From positions 62,001 to 126,000 of the forward strand of contig VXAZ01009414.1 of assembly GCA_013399875.1 (NCBI GenBank): DNA of 64,000 nt. The letters are read 5' to 3'. The translations under genes and the position numbers were made by a program. The DNA is from Gymnorhina tibicen (taxonomy: Eukaryota > Chordata > Aves > Passeriformes > Artamidae). Shown piece after piece: positions 13,758 through 26,798 of the stretch. How positions within the stretch are numbered: position 1 is the first letter of the stretch; every line of letters starts with the position of its first letter. Under the pieces are notes generated by a model. That model searched no databases, was not told the origin of the DNA, and saw nothing but the letters and a program-made list of their open reading frames with translations.

Positions 13758-14081
13758 ATGGATGTTTTAGAATGGCTACGGGCTAAATGCAAAGAGGATA
13801 ATTGTTTAGGAAGAAATACAAGGGATGAATTCATAACAGAGGAGGGAAGAGATAAATTCACTATCTGGGAGAGTATAGCAGACAATTTATGGGATAAATA
13901 CAACTACAGAATCTTATGGGGGGAAACTCAGAGGACTGGCAAGACCCTATCTAAATGTGAGGGAAACGTGTCTAGGACTGCATCATTTGATGTGGAAAAG
14001 CATGTTACGCTGGCTAGCAAGCAAGAGAATTTCAGTTGCTTTAAACCCACAAAAGCAAGACTAAAGGCACTTTTGAGATGA
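13758..14081 (+). other. Unrecognised 107-codon open frame beside LTR-like copy A
   Basis: An ATG-initiated frame of 107 codons of ordinary amino-acid composition, rich in charged residues, with WESIADNLWDKYNYRILW as its most structured stretch. It starts about 325 bp beyond the end of LTR-like copy A and just after the GAAA microsatellite. I recognise no domain. It could be a decayed internal fragment of an endogenous retroelement, or chance. There is no upstream promoter evidence and no splice support. Confidence 0.25.
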
Positions 14082-14754
14082 AATCAGATAAATGGAAAAG
14101 GATGTGGTTGATCTGGAGTGAACAATCCATACTCATATATAGGAGAACGGGGTGACCACAGGTAGCAGTGGTCACTGGTAGCAGTGGCACCAGACACAGA
14201 AAGACATAATGAAAAGAAATAACGACATGGAAAAAGGAGGGGTAGAGTTCTATGGGATGGAGCTTGAAAACATCTTGAGAAATACTCTGGTCATACCAGC
14301 TGCAGGCAGACCATTTCTGAAAGCAGTTTGCTCGGACTGTTCTTCCAAACCTTCAGTCACATCTCATTTCAGCTGCCAACAACGCCTGCAAATATATAGG
14401 AATTTTTACTTAGTGCTTAACCTAAATCACTGTGGTTGCAATTGAAGTCAATTGCTTATCTGTGGTGTGCATTGAGAATAATTTCTTAATTTCAAGTGTT
14501 TCCAAAAACTACAACCATAGCCCCTTCTTCCTCTTGTTTTCTTTCTGTAGACTGGGTAACTAGGTATAGTGTTCTTTCCTCAAAAACAATATTTTTTTTT
14601 CCTAAATGTTTTGTTGCTAGCCTGGTGTCTAATAGTTTACATGTTATAAATAATTAGATGTGTGCTCAAACCTGAACACTGAATTTAAAATGAGGCTGAA
14701 TGGAGAGGAAGGATTATTTCATACTTTGTAAGAATAATATTCCTGTCCACATAT

Positions 14755-14800
14755 CTTCTTTCCCCTTTTCTTTTTCTTCTTCTTCTTTTTTTTTTTTTAA
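14755..14800. repeat. CTT-rich and poly-T tract
   Basis: A pyrimidine run of ttc and ctt units followed by an uninterrupted T stretch. Simple low-complexity sequence. Confidence 0.85.
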
Positions 14801-17800
14801 GATTAGTGATAAAAAAGTCTACCATATTGAGATTGTTCAGAACTATTATACTCTTTCTCCATTATTTTCTCCAGAACTGTGCCTAGATAGTTGCTGGGAG
14901 GACAGGGTTAAAAGCAGAATAATGGTGAGGAGGATGGTAGATTCACTCAAGTGACCTTGCAACTGGGAATGCCAAGCCCTGGTGAATAACAGTGTGGGAA
15001 ACCCCACATATTATGCCTACTGCTGTTTGTCCTCTGTCTGTTTTGTGAAGTAGAATTTCTGTGTAGAGATGATGTAGGTGTTTTGAGAGATTTGGAGGCA
15101 CTCTCACAGGCGTGCTTGAGCTCCCTATTTTGGGAGAGAGATCAAAGCAGAGATCATAAAAACCAGAGAGGGGATCAGAGCTGGTGGTAAACTGCATGTA
15201 CACAGGCCCTTGATAAATGTGTGCAAACACCAGGGCCGCTGTCCATCAGATTGGACTGAGCCTGATGGTGCTTGAGCTCCCTCTTGGGTGTCTCCACCCA
15301 GTGTTGCTTCAGGATCCTCTGCTTAGTGAGTAATGAAATAATTTTACTCTTTGCATTTCAGGCATGGGTTTGTGGTTGTTCTGGCTGCCTGCCTGTGTCG
15401 ACTCACATAGTAGTTCATTGTTATGTTGTGCAACCTATTACGATATTTCCACTTTTTCGCTATATCCTGCAAATTTCAGGTAGTTGCTTTAATTTTTTTT
15501 TAATATTTTGGGTTTTTTTTCTTTAATTCAGCTGGGAGGGTTTATACACTCTACAAATTTAATAAATTAACTCTATACTTGTTCATCCATATCACGCAGA
15601 AAAATACTGGGTAGCTACCCTGTGAAACTTAACTCAGTATATATAATCAGGTAGGAAAGAGTTATCTAGAAGGGAGAGAGAGCAGGGTGCCACGTGTAAT
15701 GAAATGCTCTGGGTACCTCACAAGGTACAGAAATTATAAAGATTCAAATAACTTTTGCATGTTCACAAGTCACCTACCATTTTGTCACTGCTGCATGTAT
15801 AACCTCTCCCCCAAAATTTTAGCAACAGAGGAAAATTAAACTATCTAAGTAGAGAAATGTCATAATAGTGTGGTACTCTTAGTGTCGTACTGTGAGAAAA
15901 GGTGTTTTCACTGTATGTACAGAACTAATAATTACTGTTAGTTATCGGTGTAATCTGATTAATACACAAAATCCTCATTAAGAAATTGTTATTTAACAAT
16001 TGTTAACAGTCAGACTTGTTATGGAAGATAACTTACTAATATCTTCTGCCTTTTCTCTGGTCTTCTGCTCACCCTTTGAATGTCCCACTCTGTCTTAAGC
16101 CTGAGGGCTTCACTCTTCCTTAAGAAGACCAGGGAAAAATTTTAGTGAGGCATCCAGAGATTTTTACAGGGTGGAGGACTATATTCTTCACAGCAAGGGA
16201 ACTGGGAGGAGTGAGTTTTGATACCTTTTTCCTCTTCAATTTAACAGCAGCTTGGAGTTATATTTTCCACGTTTTGGATTTCTGTTTGCTTAACTAGAGT
16301 TTTGGATATCCAATTACTGAACTGCCAGTTGAATGCAGATTGTGCCTTTAACTTTCCACTTTGAATTTAGTATAGTGCATGTTCACTTGGTTTTTTTTGA
16401 TAACAATTAAGATATGTAATACATAAATCTACTTAAAAATAAGACGTAAGGTATACTTATATATAACCTCTCTGTAGCCCAAAAAATCAACTTTTCTAGC
16501 GAAAGTTGTAATGTTCAGTATTCCTTTTTCTCTTTTTTTTCCCTGCTTGTTTTTCAGTACCTTTCTCCTCATGAATTGTGAAAATAACAGAAAACACAGC
16601 TTTGAGTGAAGTAGTTTTGATGATTGGGAAATACAATTAGTATTAAAAATTATAATACCTAATCCCTGAAGTGTTAGTTGTTGGGTTTTTTAGTTTAGCA
16701 TTGAACTATGTATATTCAACTCAAATTCCTAAGCAGATTAATGGTTGCAGGACTTCCTAAAGAAGACTGAATTATAAAGTTCAAAGGTATAACTGACTAC
16801 TTTGCAAATTCCAGATATAATTTAACAACTTGAAATGTGGTCACTGTGGTGTGCAAGGGTTCTGCTGCAGGCTATGAAATAAGCAGCTTATTGACAATTT
16901 ACCAATTATCTTCTTAGTTCCAAACTAAGCAATTAAATTATGAATGACTTTAGTTGACTTCATTGGGATATAATACATAAAGTAATGAACATAAATCTAT
17001 AATACAAGGAGTGATGAGATTAGAATCCATTAAGAATTGATCATTTGACAGACCTAATTTGTCTGTTTCAATACTACTAAAATTCTTCATAAAAATCGAT
17101 TGTCTTCTTTTCCCTTAAGGAATAACTTCCACCAATAGGTTACACATACAGAGGGAAAGATTTGTTGTGTTTTAAGTTACAGTCTCCTGCAAAGCTGTCT
17201 TTTTCAAGTACTTGGTTCACTGCACGATGCTCTAAAGCATGAGAACTTCTGATTTTGATAAAGATATGGCAAATAAATTAATACAACTAAATTATTTGAG
17301 CTGAAGGGTCTTCTGAGGCTCAGTGAAAATACAGCTTTTTCCGCATTTAGCTGTCTTGCTACTTCTACTTTTACTAGCTTGTTAAATGGCTCCCATTATT
17401 TTAAAACCTAGCCAGAGGTTTGAATTTAATTTCTGACATCATAAGCCAGGAACCAGAGTTCTAATGAAACGGAGAGGCACCTTAGCAAGTTGCTTAATTC
17501 AAGGAAGAACCAAAATGGTAAGAAATTATGTCTCATGGCTGATGGCCATTGGAACTTTGGCTGTAGGCTGAAGGCTGTAGGAATTATGATAGAAGGTCTG
17601 CAGACTGTGGTGATAACTCTATACTGGTGGCTGGAGAGGGTAAAAAAATTTGGAGAAATCAGACTGAAAATAAGAAAAGTTTCTCACTGTGGCTGTATGT
17701 AAGAATAGCTCTATTGGCATCAACTCTGAGAGCAAGAACTAAACAAGAACAAAATATGTTCTGCTTACTTCCAGTGTAATAAAACTAAATATTGTTCTCC

Positions 17801-18753
17801 TCATGAGATTCCAGCACAGTTTAACCTAATTTTTCAGAAAGCATCTTCAGTTCCAAAAATATCTGTCTTTTGTACAAACATAGCAAAAAGGATTGAAAGA
17901 CAAGATTAGAGCTGTGAGTGGCACCCAACTGAAAGAGAAATGGAGAAAACAGGAATGGCATTGCATAAATATCTTTCCTTAAACAAGCTTTTTGAAATGT
18001 CACACAATTAAAATTCAGTGCAAGTTTGACCAAGGTCAAATACGCAACAAAATTCTTGTTGGCAGCTATCCCAAGTAAATTTTTTGTTGTTCAGATTTGC
18101 TCTTCACAAGAGAAATTTACTAAAATTTCTTTATTAGAAAAAATTAAACAAACAAAATCTTTGGATCTGTATTAAAATTGTTATTTTAAATTTAGTTCTG
18201 CTGAATTCCAAAAGCAACTATACATGAATGCCAAAAAACAGACAAAAAAGGACATAATTTAATGTACAAATAATGTCCCTGGTGTAAAAGTTTGATCTCC
18301 TGAAACAGTGGAACTTTGAAATGTGCACCAGTTAAAAGCATTCATGGCCCATCTTATACAGCTGTTAAATCTCATGAGTTTCAAATGGCATGAAGTATGT
18401 TTTAGTAATGGAGGGAGGGGTTGCATGAATGAGAAGTAATATATAGTATTTTTCAGGTTTTGCTAGAAGTTGAAAATCAGATAAATACATTTGGAGTGGC
18501 ATTAAAACATTTTCTTCTAGGTTTTGAGAGATATAGAAGTGATCAGTCTGTGGAAAGTACTGCCTAATGGTTTTAAAATTGTTACCTGAAAGCTGATGGT
18601 GATTAACAGCTTCAGTTATGATTGATCCATCTCTTGCATACTGGAAATTGTTCCAAGAAAATTCATTAAAAATAATACAAAACCAAAAACCTCTATAAAC
18701 AAGAGCACAGTTGGGCACAGTGCTCTTCTGTAGTAACTTTAATGTAATTTAGA

Positions 18754-18806
18754 AGGATATTACACAGAAATATGGGCATTACACAGGAGGATATTACACA
18801 GAAATT
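18754..18806. repeat. 34-bp local tandem duplication
   Basis: The word aggatattacacagaaat begins at 18754 and again at 18788, with a partial third motif (attacacaggagg) between them. Likely replication slippage. Confidence 0.75.
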
Positions 18807-19740
18807 GGACATATCTGATAGATTTTAAAAAGCTTTTTTTCCCCCCTTGTTTCTTGTCTATTCTGGCAAAAACTCAAGAAGTGATCGGGAAGAAGAGGTA
18901 GAGAGAGATTTGAGGAGAAAGATTGGTGAAATAGTTTAATTTAAAACTATTTAAAGGTATTTTGAACTCTTTAAATTCTTTTTAAAATAAATACTTGCAG
19001 CCAGGAAAACTATTAAAATTCTTCTTAATTCTCATTCCCTCTCCTAAGAGAAATTTTTTGCCAAAAGTTAGACAGTTTTCCAACTAGTTTTCCAGGGAAT
19101 TAAAAAGGAACAAAAATGAACCAAGCAAACAAACAAAACCACCAAAAAAAACCCAAACAAGAAAAAACCAAACAGATGAAAAATGTTTCTTTCTCCATTG
19201 ACTCTTCCAGCACAGAATCCAGATATGCAAAGTAGTACAGAACTCATATTTCTGTTTACTTTCTGCAGTTATTAAAAGGTTTCTTTCATCTAATTCTCTT
19301 CAAACTTTTCCTTTATACAGTGCTTTTTATGTGCTTAGTCCATTTTTTCTTTTTTGCTAACTTATTTTTAAAGGTAAATGTTATTGCTTTAGAGTAGACT
19401 GCTATCAAACTCATCACATTTAAAGCAGGAAACTGAACTCCAACAGGAGTCTCAAAGGAGGGAAAAGGCCTTGCTGGTATGTACATCCATTAAGCAGCTG
19501 TGCTTGCCAAGTCCACGTACATTAGCTACTTTTGTAAGTTTAACAAATTTCATCTGAGCTTTCATCCTGCTGACCTAATTTAACAAGAAGGAAATTCAAT
19601 AACAACCCCTAATATTGAAGCATTATTTCCCAAGAGGCATTTAACAACACTTCGACATCAAATAATAATGTGTGGATAATGGAATATATATACTGATGGC
19701 AACAAGAAAGTGAAAAAAGGAAAAAAAAGAGAAACACCCC

Positions 19741-19780
19741 CTCACACACACACAAAGAGATAGAGAGAGAGAGAGAAGAA
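19741..19780. repeat. CA then GA dinucleotide microsatellite
   Basis: A short CA run passes directly into an imperfect GA run. Simple sequence repeat. Confidence 0.9.
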
Positions 19781-21700
19781 AATTCTATATACCCTTTTCA
19801 AAAAAACCCAATAGTTTTCCAAATTTTAGGGAAACTGAGAGAGAGAATTTCAACTTTGAATTTCATATGGTCTTTGAGAAGAAACATTTCTAATTATCTT
19901 AGAATAAATCTTAGCCCTCCTCTCTCGCTCAATATACCTTTGTCTCAAAAGAACACAAGTATAAGTTGTGATAAGTGATTTCCAAGGTGGAGGAAAACAT
20001 CTCCAGTTTGTACATGCTGATATAATTCGGCATATGTTATTAGTAGTTTATATTAGAATAGATTGTTCTCTGTAGGAATCAAAGTTCACAAATCAAGGAA
20101 ACATCAAAATTTTAGGAGAAAGGGAAAACAGGTAAATGGAATGATACATAACTTGGTGTTTGTTTAGACCAGTGGAAATGGGTATCTGTGAGTAACTGAG
20201 AACAGACTTGGGCCAAAATCCTTAATAGCAGTGGCTTGAGAAGTTGTTTGGACTTCCAAATGCTGGGAGAGAGGCAAAAATGTTCTCCTGAGTGAATATA
20301 ACTTGAAGACAACACTGGTTCCTGAAAAGAATTGTTCAGTTATTAACACGCCTGCACACACACCTGCACATAGACATGCAGTTTTTAAAATATGTCACTA
20401 TATTTCATAGTCTATCCACCTTAAAAATCCTGACATTTTACTATAAGCTCTTTTAATCAATGCAGGCTTACTGGAAATAGTTTAAGTAACACATCAATAT
20501 CAAACTAAAACACGGGAGGAATTTCTGAAATTTTTACATAGCTCTTCTTTGAAAAATAAAAATATTTAGGATGATAGTGAGCTATACTATAATGTTATTG
20601 AAAGCAGAGCACATGTTACTTATTAAAATCAGCAAAGAGGAGAAAAAACAACCCAAGCTTATTACTACTTGAGTTTTTTGCCACATGTGGAAGAATATTC
20701 AAGGAAATGGAACCACCATCCATGTTTTTTATGGGTATGCTAGAAAGAATAGCAAAACCATCCTGATTAAAATTTGCAGAAAAAAACACCCTATTCAGAT
20801 TACAAATCACAGGCTTTTATGATTTACTGAAGGAAACAATTACCAAATGGTCTCACTAACAAAAACTGCTACTCTTTAGAAGCTGGGATAGGAGAAAAAT
20901 GAAGAGAACTTGGCTAAATTTCTCCTGCTGAAATAACATCTCATGGTTCTGTTAGATAACGAAAGAAATAAAATAAAGCAAAGCAAAGCAAAACAACAAA
21001 AGTTGAGGCAAAACAAGGTGACCTGGGAGAGCCTTACCTTCTTCCTGCAATGTCATTTGCCACGATGACATTAAGTTCAGTGTTTCAGGATATTTGGAAA
21101 TCAGGCCTTCATGTTTTTAAAAATGTTTCCTATGGTTTAGGGCTGAGCTCACATCACTCCATATTGCAAGGCCATCTCAAGAACTTTCGCTGTTTAAAAG
21201 TTTGCTTCTTGTCATGTTGTAGTTCTTCTGATGCATATGATATTCCCTTTTACCATTTAAAATACCCTGGAGAACTGGTGTTTTACCATTTGTAATCTCT
21301 AAAACTACTTTGTGTTAGTTGCATGTCTCTTGATAATAAGATTAATAAAACACTGGAATTCTTGTAAATGAAATTGGGTGGAAAACATTTGAAGCAGAGG
21401 CAGCAGTATTTAATGTGTAAGTTTCAGCAACCTTAATCCACCAGTCTAAATAAAGAACACTCTTAGAAGTTTCTAAATTGAAATTTCTTGAATGGCACTC
21501 TTACATTTTTTTAGGAAGTATTCTGACAGCAGCTACCTAATATATTCAGTGTTCCCCTATATCAATAACCTTTCTATTTCTGACCAGGTTGCTTTCTATG
21601 TCACTGTGCTTTGCATATGAAGGGTACAGGAGAAGTGATGTTGGACACTAGGGAGTGAATGCATTTCAATGTACATTGTCTCTTCTCTGTTTACTTTCAG

Positions 21701-21839
21701 GATTTGGTCACTATATACAGTTCAGAAATGAGCTGCTGGAAACTGCTTGTCTGCATCAGAAACTAGAGACAGAGCCAAGAAAAACAAAACTTTACGCTCC
21801 ACTGCCGACAGGCTTGAAGAGCATCAGCAGTGGAGAACT
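21701..21839 (+). other. CDH10: CDH10 5' untranslated region (start of the first coding exon)
   Basis: A strong splice acceptor, a pyrimidine-rich run followed by ttactttcag, ends at 21700, so the exon probably begins at 21701 with 139 nt of 5' UTR before the ATG at 21840. This implies an upstream non-coding exon, as is usual for type II cadherin genes, but I could not identify it. The UTR holds one upstream ATG (21728). The exact 5' edge is an inference; transcription could also start nearby. Confidence 0.65.
21728..21766 (+). other. Upstream ORF of 12 codons in the CDH10 5' UTR
   Basis: An ATG at 21728 opens a frame of 12 codons ([12 protein letters not shown]) that ends with TAG at 21764-21766, 73 nt before the CDH10 start codon and in another frame. 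It has an A at -3, so it could be used. It is the only ATG between the predicted acceptor at 21700 and the main start. Whether it is translated, or lies in the mature mRNA at all, depends on the acceptor prediction. Confidence 0.4.
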
Positions 21840-22070
21840 ATGACAATACAGCAAGTCCTATTACTTCTGCTGCTCTGGATGTGGCTCCCACATCCCTGCC
21901 ATACAGAAATGCTGTTCAGAAGGACTCCTGATCTCAGACCCAAAAGCTATGGAGGACGTGCTTCAGGGAATGATGGAAAAGCAATTCACCGCCAGAAGCG
22001 AGGCTGGATGTGGAATCAGTTTTTTCTTTTAGAGGAATACACAGGATCCGATTATCAGTATGTAGGCAAG
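21840..22070 (+). CDS. CDH10: CDH10 first coding exon: signal peptide, propeptide, furin site, start of EC1
   Basis: Encodes 77 codons beginning at the first in-frame ATG (A at -3). Residues 1-20 form a signal peptide with a leucine run at 7-12 ahead of LPHPC. A short basic propeptide follows and ends in RQKR at 51-54, the proprotein convertase site. The mature protein would start at Gly55; Trp56 and Trp58 are the two tryptophans that type II cadherins swap into the partner EC1 domain. The segment [19 protein letters not shown] follows. The propeptide length equals that of human CDH10 as I recall it (54 residues up to cleavage). The exon ends in phase 0 at AAG with a good gtaggt donor. Open sequence upstream of 21840 in this frame has no ATG and is UTR. 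Confidence 0.95.
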
Positions 22071-22917
22071 GTAGGTTTGTCATAAGGTTTCTGTATAATT
22101 TTCAAGTGTTCTTACCTTTCCACAGAGCCTTACCTTCTATGTTTTATTCTAATGTGTAAGAAGCAGATTTCCAAGCAGCATATATACCGTTTCTCTGACT
22201 AGAATCACTAACTTAATGTTGCTAGTTAGAGATATTGAGAAATATTTGAAGGAAACAAATGAAAATATTTTTGACAGATTTGTTTGTTTCAGCACATCAT
22301 ACCGACCAGCAGCCCACTCAGTAGGTCTTTGTTATCAAAGCAAAATATTTTACAAATCATTATAAAATAATTTTCCAGCTCTTGTCTCTGAATATTTCAT
22401 GTTTCATACAAGATATTGCATCTTTTTCTATGCTCATGTTTGAGAAATGCAACCTATTTTGAAGAAAAAATATTCTTCCTCTTTACCTATCCCTGAAAAT
22501 CAATTAACTGCAGGGAATAAAGTTCATTAGCAAACATGTGATAGAAATCACGTGGTTAGAAAACAAACTGCAATAGAAGACAGCGAAATGGTATGTGTGA
22601 CTGCATAGCTTATTAGAGGTATACACAAAGGACACTGTAAGTGTCCTTTAAATTATTTTCTGTTGGTGTTTAGGTTTTCCCATGTGATTTATTGAAAAAT
22701 ATATAATGTATAATGCCACAATAATCAAACAGGTACAAGATATTAATTCAAACTGGTGATTTTCTTGAAAATGAAAGTTAGTATGAGCAGTAATGGTACA
22801 ACTTAGGATCAATTGTTGGTTCTAAACACAGAAATTCAATTTTCTGTAAAGCAGATTTTCAGTATTTATGTGGTTTTGAGCTTGAAGAATACCACAGTGA
22901 AATTCTGACTTTTTGAA

Positions 22918-23632
22918 AATCATGGAATCACAGAGCAGCTGATTGTAAGGCATGTTTGGAGATCATCTAATCCAATCCCCATGATCAAAGCAGTGTAAGC
23001 TTGAGCTTCCTCAGGACTATGTCCTGTCAGGTTTTTAGTAACTCCAAAGGTAGAGACTCCACAATCTCACTGGGCAAAGTACTCAAGTGTTTGACCATCC
23101 ATGCAGTAAAAGGTTTGTTCCTATATTTAAAGGGAATTTCTTGTATATCACATTGTGCCTATTGTCTCTTGTCATGTCGCTGAGCACCACTGAAAATAAA
23201 CTGGGCCTGTCTCTCTCACTTCTTCCCAACAAGTATTTAAATACTTTAATAAGGCCTGTGCTGAGCCTTCTCTTCTCCAGGCTGAACAATCTCAGCCCTC
23301 TCAGCATCTCCTCATATGAAAAATGCCCTAATTCCCTGTTCAACTTACTGGCTATTTGCTGGTAGTTCTTTACCTCTCTTCATATGGGAGCCCAGACCTT
23401 GACACCGAAGTACAGGCATATCTCACCAAGGCAGAGGAGAGAGGAAGGATCATCTCTCTTGATCTCCAGGTGATGCTTTTCCAAATGGAGCCCAGGGTGC
23501 TGATGACTTTCGCTGCAAGGGCACATTTCTGGCTTCTGGTCAGCTTGCTGCTCAAAAGGTCCCCAAGGTCACTTTGCAAAACTGCTATCCAGCCAGCTGG
23601 GCCCCAGCATGTACTGGTGTACGGGATTATTA
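22918..23632 (-). mobile_element. CR1 LINE fragment, 3' part, inserted antisense
   Basis: Read on the minus strand this is the CR1 3' region: the left end carries the complement of the CR1 tail (aatcatggaatcacag), followed by typical 3' UTR phrases such as ccagccctctcagcatctcc-type text at 23270-23310 and the region around gtccccaaggtc. The element is 5'-truncated, as most CR1 copies are. The open frames here are remnants only. Confidence 0.85.
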
Positions 23633-25935
23633 TATTATAAAACATTTATTGGAAGAATTAAGGACACTGGAGGATTTATGAAAGGAAATGCTTATTAAAA
23701 CTTATGAAATTTAAAAACTAAGTAAAAATTTAAGAGTGCAGGCTTATAAATGAGGAATTTTCCATTTTTTATTTGTTGCTTTGAGTCTGTAATATTAGCA
23801 CTAGCATTTAAATAATGCAACCATTTCCAAAGCATGTTGAGAGTCTTGTAAATAGTCCCTATATTTATTTCATACAGTTCTCAAGTGTAAAGTCATGACT
23901 CCCACGTGTTCTGAAGCAAGTAGGCCAGTTCCTCAGTACAGATCAGGTTGATAGCTTATGAAAATTGACCTTGCCTATAAAATAAGGGTCACTGTGTCAA
24001 AACATTATACTATTGTATTGAAAGCATATTGGTTACAGAAGTCCTAGGAAATAAACACCTTTCCAGGCCATGCTGAACTTCATATTATTTACGGACCTTC
24101 AGAAGCATGCTGATTACTTTTTTCCTATTGTATTATTTTTGAATACTTATGATTTGAAATCACAAAGTGGGAATGGTGTTACTTAATAATTTTCTTCCAG
24201 TCATAAATAAGTGAAGGAAGACTCTTTAGAGGGGAAAAGGTTAACATTTTTTAGACTAAATCACCTGCATTAGAAAAAGAGAGCTGTTGATAAACATGGA
24301 ACTATTTTGACTGGGAGAAAATAAGTGTTTACAAATGTGAAGTGATAAGTAAAGATAAGTAAAATGACGGATTAAGAGTACAGAACTGAGAAGAAACTTG
24401 ATGAGCAGTTAAGACAGCCCTTTCATCTAGTTTGCTCTGCTTAGACTAAAAGACTTGCTAATTTGAGAAAGCGAATTTAAAATTAACCTCAGTATATAAA
24501 GTTGCCCTGTAGTAATTTTCTGACAAGTTTGGTGAAAGGGTAGAAAATACATATAAAATGAAGAGTATCATGTCATTGTATCTGTTCAGGGAGAGTTTTA
24601 CACAAAGGAAGCTAACGGAAAGAGATATTACATGTGGAATTAAAAATTCATTGTTACATTAATTAATGTTTTAGTCTGATAGTCCAAATTCTCAAATTAC
24701 TAGGTAAATAAATAATTACTGATTAAAATTTTTCTATATAAATTTTATAGTATCTATCTCCTTTCCCTTGTTGTTGCACTCACCTTTCCAAGGGCTGTCT
24801 CAGTTCTATACTCAAAACACTTCTGGATGTTTCCTTTTACCTAATTTTATCAAGAGACAAAATTATTTCGATATGTGGGTGACATAAAATGTCACTTTCC
24901 TGTTAATTTCTCTGCAACATGTTTGGAAATGGTGTTTGGAAATTTTGGGAGATAAGAAGAGCAAGACTTAGAACGCAATGATTCATGGCCATGGACTAAG
25001 AGAGAATTTTTATGTAATGCCAGTGGAAGACTCAGCAGGACTTCCAAAGCTAATTCATCTGGGTTTATGGTTTACATCTTTTGCTTTCTGAGCTCATCAC
25101 TGATACAATTTTTCTTGTTTCTTAACCTGCATCTGTATATCTCTCGGGGAAACTTGCGAATGTTTGTTGACTATCACAGTACTCTTGAAACAAGTGTCTG
25201 CAATTCACAATTCAATTTGTGCACTCATTTATTCACTGTTTGGGTCATCTTGAGAATGTTCAACTAGAATAATATGATGGAAATGAGGTTCAATGACTGA
25301 ATGGGATACATAATCCCATAACAACTGAAGTATTCCTTCTTTAAGTCAACTGTCCTTGTGAAATGGTGGAAGAGTACATAATGACGGGTTATGGACATTC
25401 CCAGGTTTCTTTAGATCAGTATTTATTATTATCACAAGAAAGAGGATGGTCATCCTTTCCTTCATGTACAATACACAGCATCCTTAGAGCAGAAATCAAA
25501 ATTATGTAAGTGATTTTTGTATATGCAGAACCTCAAATAATAATTCCAACTGTATTTCTCATAAAGGTTGAAGTAATAAAAAAGAGCCATGTTGAAAACC
25601 AAACCTATATATATATTATACGATTTGTCTTTGAGGTATCTTTGCAAAAATACGCTAGAAGAAAATCTGAGTAAAGTCCTCCTTCCAGTTTCAGATAAAC
25701 AATGCAGGAATGTTCAAAAAGAAGGGTAAACCCCATATCAGAAAATCTACTTTATTAAAACTATGGAAAGCTGATTCATAATTTTTTATTTCTTTTCTTA
25801 GTATACAGTTCCAAGACCCATTTATTATTTCTCAAATACAATGCTGCAATTATAAAGTATTATGCATTTTCAAACTTGTTCTGAAAAACGTCAATTTACT
25901 TTGAGTATATCCAGAAAAAAAATTCTTTTAAGTCT

Positions 25936-25976
25936 AAGCTTTACTTTCTAGTAAGGAAAGCTTTACTTTCTAGTAC
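25936..25976. repeat. 22-bp tandem duplication
   Basis: The phrase aagctttactttctagta starts at 25936 and again at 25958, giving almost two copies of a 22-bp unit. Local slippage product. Confidence 0.85.
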
Positions 25977-26111
25977 TTCTAAAGGAAGCACTACTGTGTA
26001 CCAACAATATCTTAGTACTGAGTGATTCACAAATAAATTTAAAAATAAATTTTTTATCTACATCAAAGTTCATTTTTCCCCCTTATTATCTCACCAGATC
26101 TTGTCAACTGT

Positions 26112-26798
26112 TTAGTTTTGCAGATATTTTCCCCACTTAGCTTTCTGAGACAGATACTGACTTTTTCTAGCAATTTCCATTACAGTAGTTTCATTGCATA
26201 AAGGATCAACTGACACAAATATTTCCGTACTTTGAGAGACTGAAGTTCTTAGTAACACTGCAGTGCTTTTTAGTATCTCAAAGGGTAATTTATCATATAT
26301 TTGCACGTAAATGTATATAAAACTTGTGTGTGTCATATTAGAACTGTTACCAGAAAGGATTATTTTGGCAGTATTCACTATCACATGCTTGTAAGTGTGG
26401 TCATTATCTTTGATGGTGTAAAGAGCAGAACATGTCAACCTCACTTATTTCCTTTCACTTTGAGAATCCCAACACAGACATGATTCTGAGAAAAAAACTT
26501 AGCAAGATGTGCACGCATGACACATTTTCAAGCACAGCAGTTACACTTTTAGTAACTGTCTATTGACACTGTGGATGATTGACCACGTAACAGTCATAAA
26601 AATGTAAGGCAGCGAAGCCTCAGATGTTGTTTGTATTTTTCTTTCTGATGAAGCACCTACCAAAAGTACTGGTTTTGGAGAGGGTAATTTAAAAGACCAT
26701 GTTTTGATTTCAAAGGATTCATCATCAGGTGTGACACATACGAAATAAAGATCCCAGTGAAGTGATGCTATTGTAGTGATAAGGTGAAGACTTACCAA
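26112..26798 (-). other. Two adjacent unrecognised minus-strand open frames
   Basis: Open frames of 85 codons (26798-26541) and 110 codons (26444-26112) follow one another on the minus strand, separated by about 100 bp. Composition is varied rather than low-complexity, for example VTPDDESFEIKTWSFKLP in the first and EIFVSVDPLCNETTVMEIAR in the second. I recognise no family. They could be a decayed processed pseudogene or chance frames in an intron. Confidence 0.2.

Larger units (their letters stand above)
13647..15420. other. Unassigned, possibly retroelement-derived stretch
   Basis: More purine-rich, and in its right part GC-richer, than its surroundings. A 14-bp word, tgcttgagctccct, occurs at 15113-15126 and again at 15269-15282. 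The part around 15230-15350 resembles the end of a retroviral LTR in base composition, but I could not match it to a known family or find element boundaries. Confidence 0.25.
15421..21700. other. AT-rich sequence upstream of the first CDH10 coding exon, no gene seen
   Basis: No credible coding sequence or CpG island. It is either intergenic or part of the intron following an unseen CDH10 non-coding exon. Two minor simple or tandem repeats are listed separately. Confidence 0.55.

Noticed and set aside
13472..13903. 143-codon minus-strand frame rich in Phe, Leu and Ser
   Set aside because: Created by the GAAA microsatellite and containing the N; not a protein.
21747..21839. Extending the CDH10 start upstream in frame to 21747
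   Set aside because: The upstream in-frame stretch begins with TTG and has no ATG. The ATG at 21840 opens a proper signal peptide matching the CDH10 N-terminus.
23001..23645. Open frames of 60-94 codons near 23.0-23.6 kb
   Set aside because: They lie within an antisense CR1 fragment.
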